DNA of 24,366 nt, taken from positions 1 through 24,366 of the forward strand of contig JAHHSS010000012.1 in the NCBI GenBank assembly GCA_020025095.1, given 5' to 3'. Source of the DNA: Peptostreptococcus sp. (GTDB lineage: Bacteria; Bacillota; Clostridia; Peptostreptococcales; Peptostreptococcaceae). A model generated the notes under the pieces. The model did no database searches and was not told where the DNA came from. It saw nothing but the letters and a program-made list of their open reading frames with translations. Of this stretch, positions 24,354 to 24,366 are shown piece after piece (positions within the stretch are counted from its first letter, which is position 1; every line of letters begins with the position of its first letter). A program made the translations under genes and the position numbers.

Positions 24354-24366
24354 ATGAGCACCTACC

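Noticed and set aside
1..24366. CRISPR arrays, insertion sequences, prophage, tRNA or rRNA genes
   Set aside because: No regularly spaced repeats, transposase-like frames, terminal inverted repeats, attachment sites or tRNA-like cloverleaf with a CCA end were seen anywhere in the window.

Overview
The window is AT-rich (clearly below 40% GC by eye), uses strong AGGAGG-type ribosome binding sites, and has a T-box in front of proS, a DisA diadenylate cyclase, a ClpC-RadA-DisA-YacL block and a eukaryote/archaeal-type ProRS. This points to a low-GC anaerobic Firmicute of the class Clostridia. The EF-Tu, EF-G and ProRS sequences look most like Peptostreptococcaceae (relatives of Clostridioides); that placement is from memory of the families, not from a search. 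No mobile element, CRISPR array, tRNA or rRNA gene was seen.

Layout. (1) 1-4660, minus strand: the str operon rpsL-rpsG-fusA-tuf. It has a strong promoter at 4651-4679, a structured leader, a 190-nt rpsL-rpsG gap with a nested hairpin, and a second promoter just before tuf, which runs off the left edge. (2) 4927-9828, plus strand: an anchored CapA-type phosphoesterase-fold protein, an M29 aminopeptidase followed 15 nt later by a 14-TM DHA2 exporter, and a small membrane protein with a GRAM/PH-like domain. (3) 10020-11248, plus strand: ispD-ispF, two MEP isoprenoid enzymes, ending in a perfect 21-bp convergent terminator. (4) 11461-13483, minus strand: an ArsS-family radical SAM protein, an AhpD/CMD-like protein and a C_GCAxxG_C_C redox protein. 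(5) 13763-15637, minus strand: proS with a complete proline T-box leader and a near-consensus promoter. (6) 15935-22008, minus strand: clpC-radA-disA-yacL-like, tightly packed and apparently one operon. (7) 22410-24353, minus strand: an EF-G paralogue with an altered G domain.

Function. Most genes are core: translation (S12, S7, EF-G, EF-Tu, ProRS, EF-G-like), protein quality control (ClpC), DNA repair and c-di-AMP signalling (RadA, DisA), a YacL-type PIN-TRAM protein, and isoprenoid synthesis. The accessory part is the radical SAM/CMD/GCAxxG redox group. It sits between ispD-ispF and proS, where related genomes tend to have the clpC-radA-disA-yacL and ispD-ispF blocks next to each other.

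Most unusual points: the radical SAM redox group has no arsenic gene beside it; the EF-G paralogue has Tyr at the catalytic His position and no recognisable switch I; clpC has no ctsR-mcsA-mcsB and a divergent N-domain; and the str operon has structured untranslated regions and is detached from rpoBC. None of these is proof of a new system. The radical SAM cluster and the str-operon RNA structures are the best candidates for follow-up.
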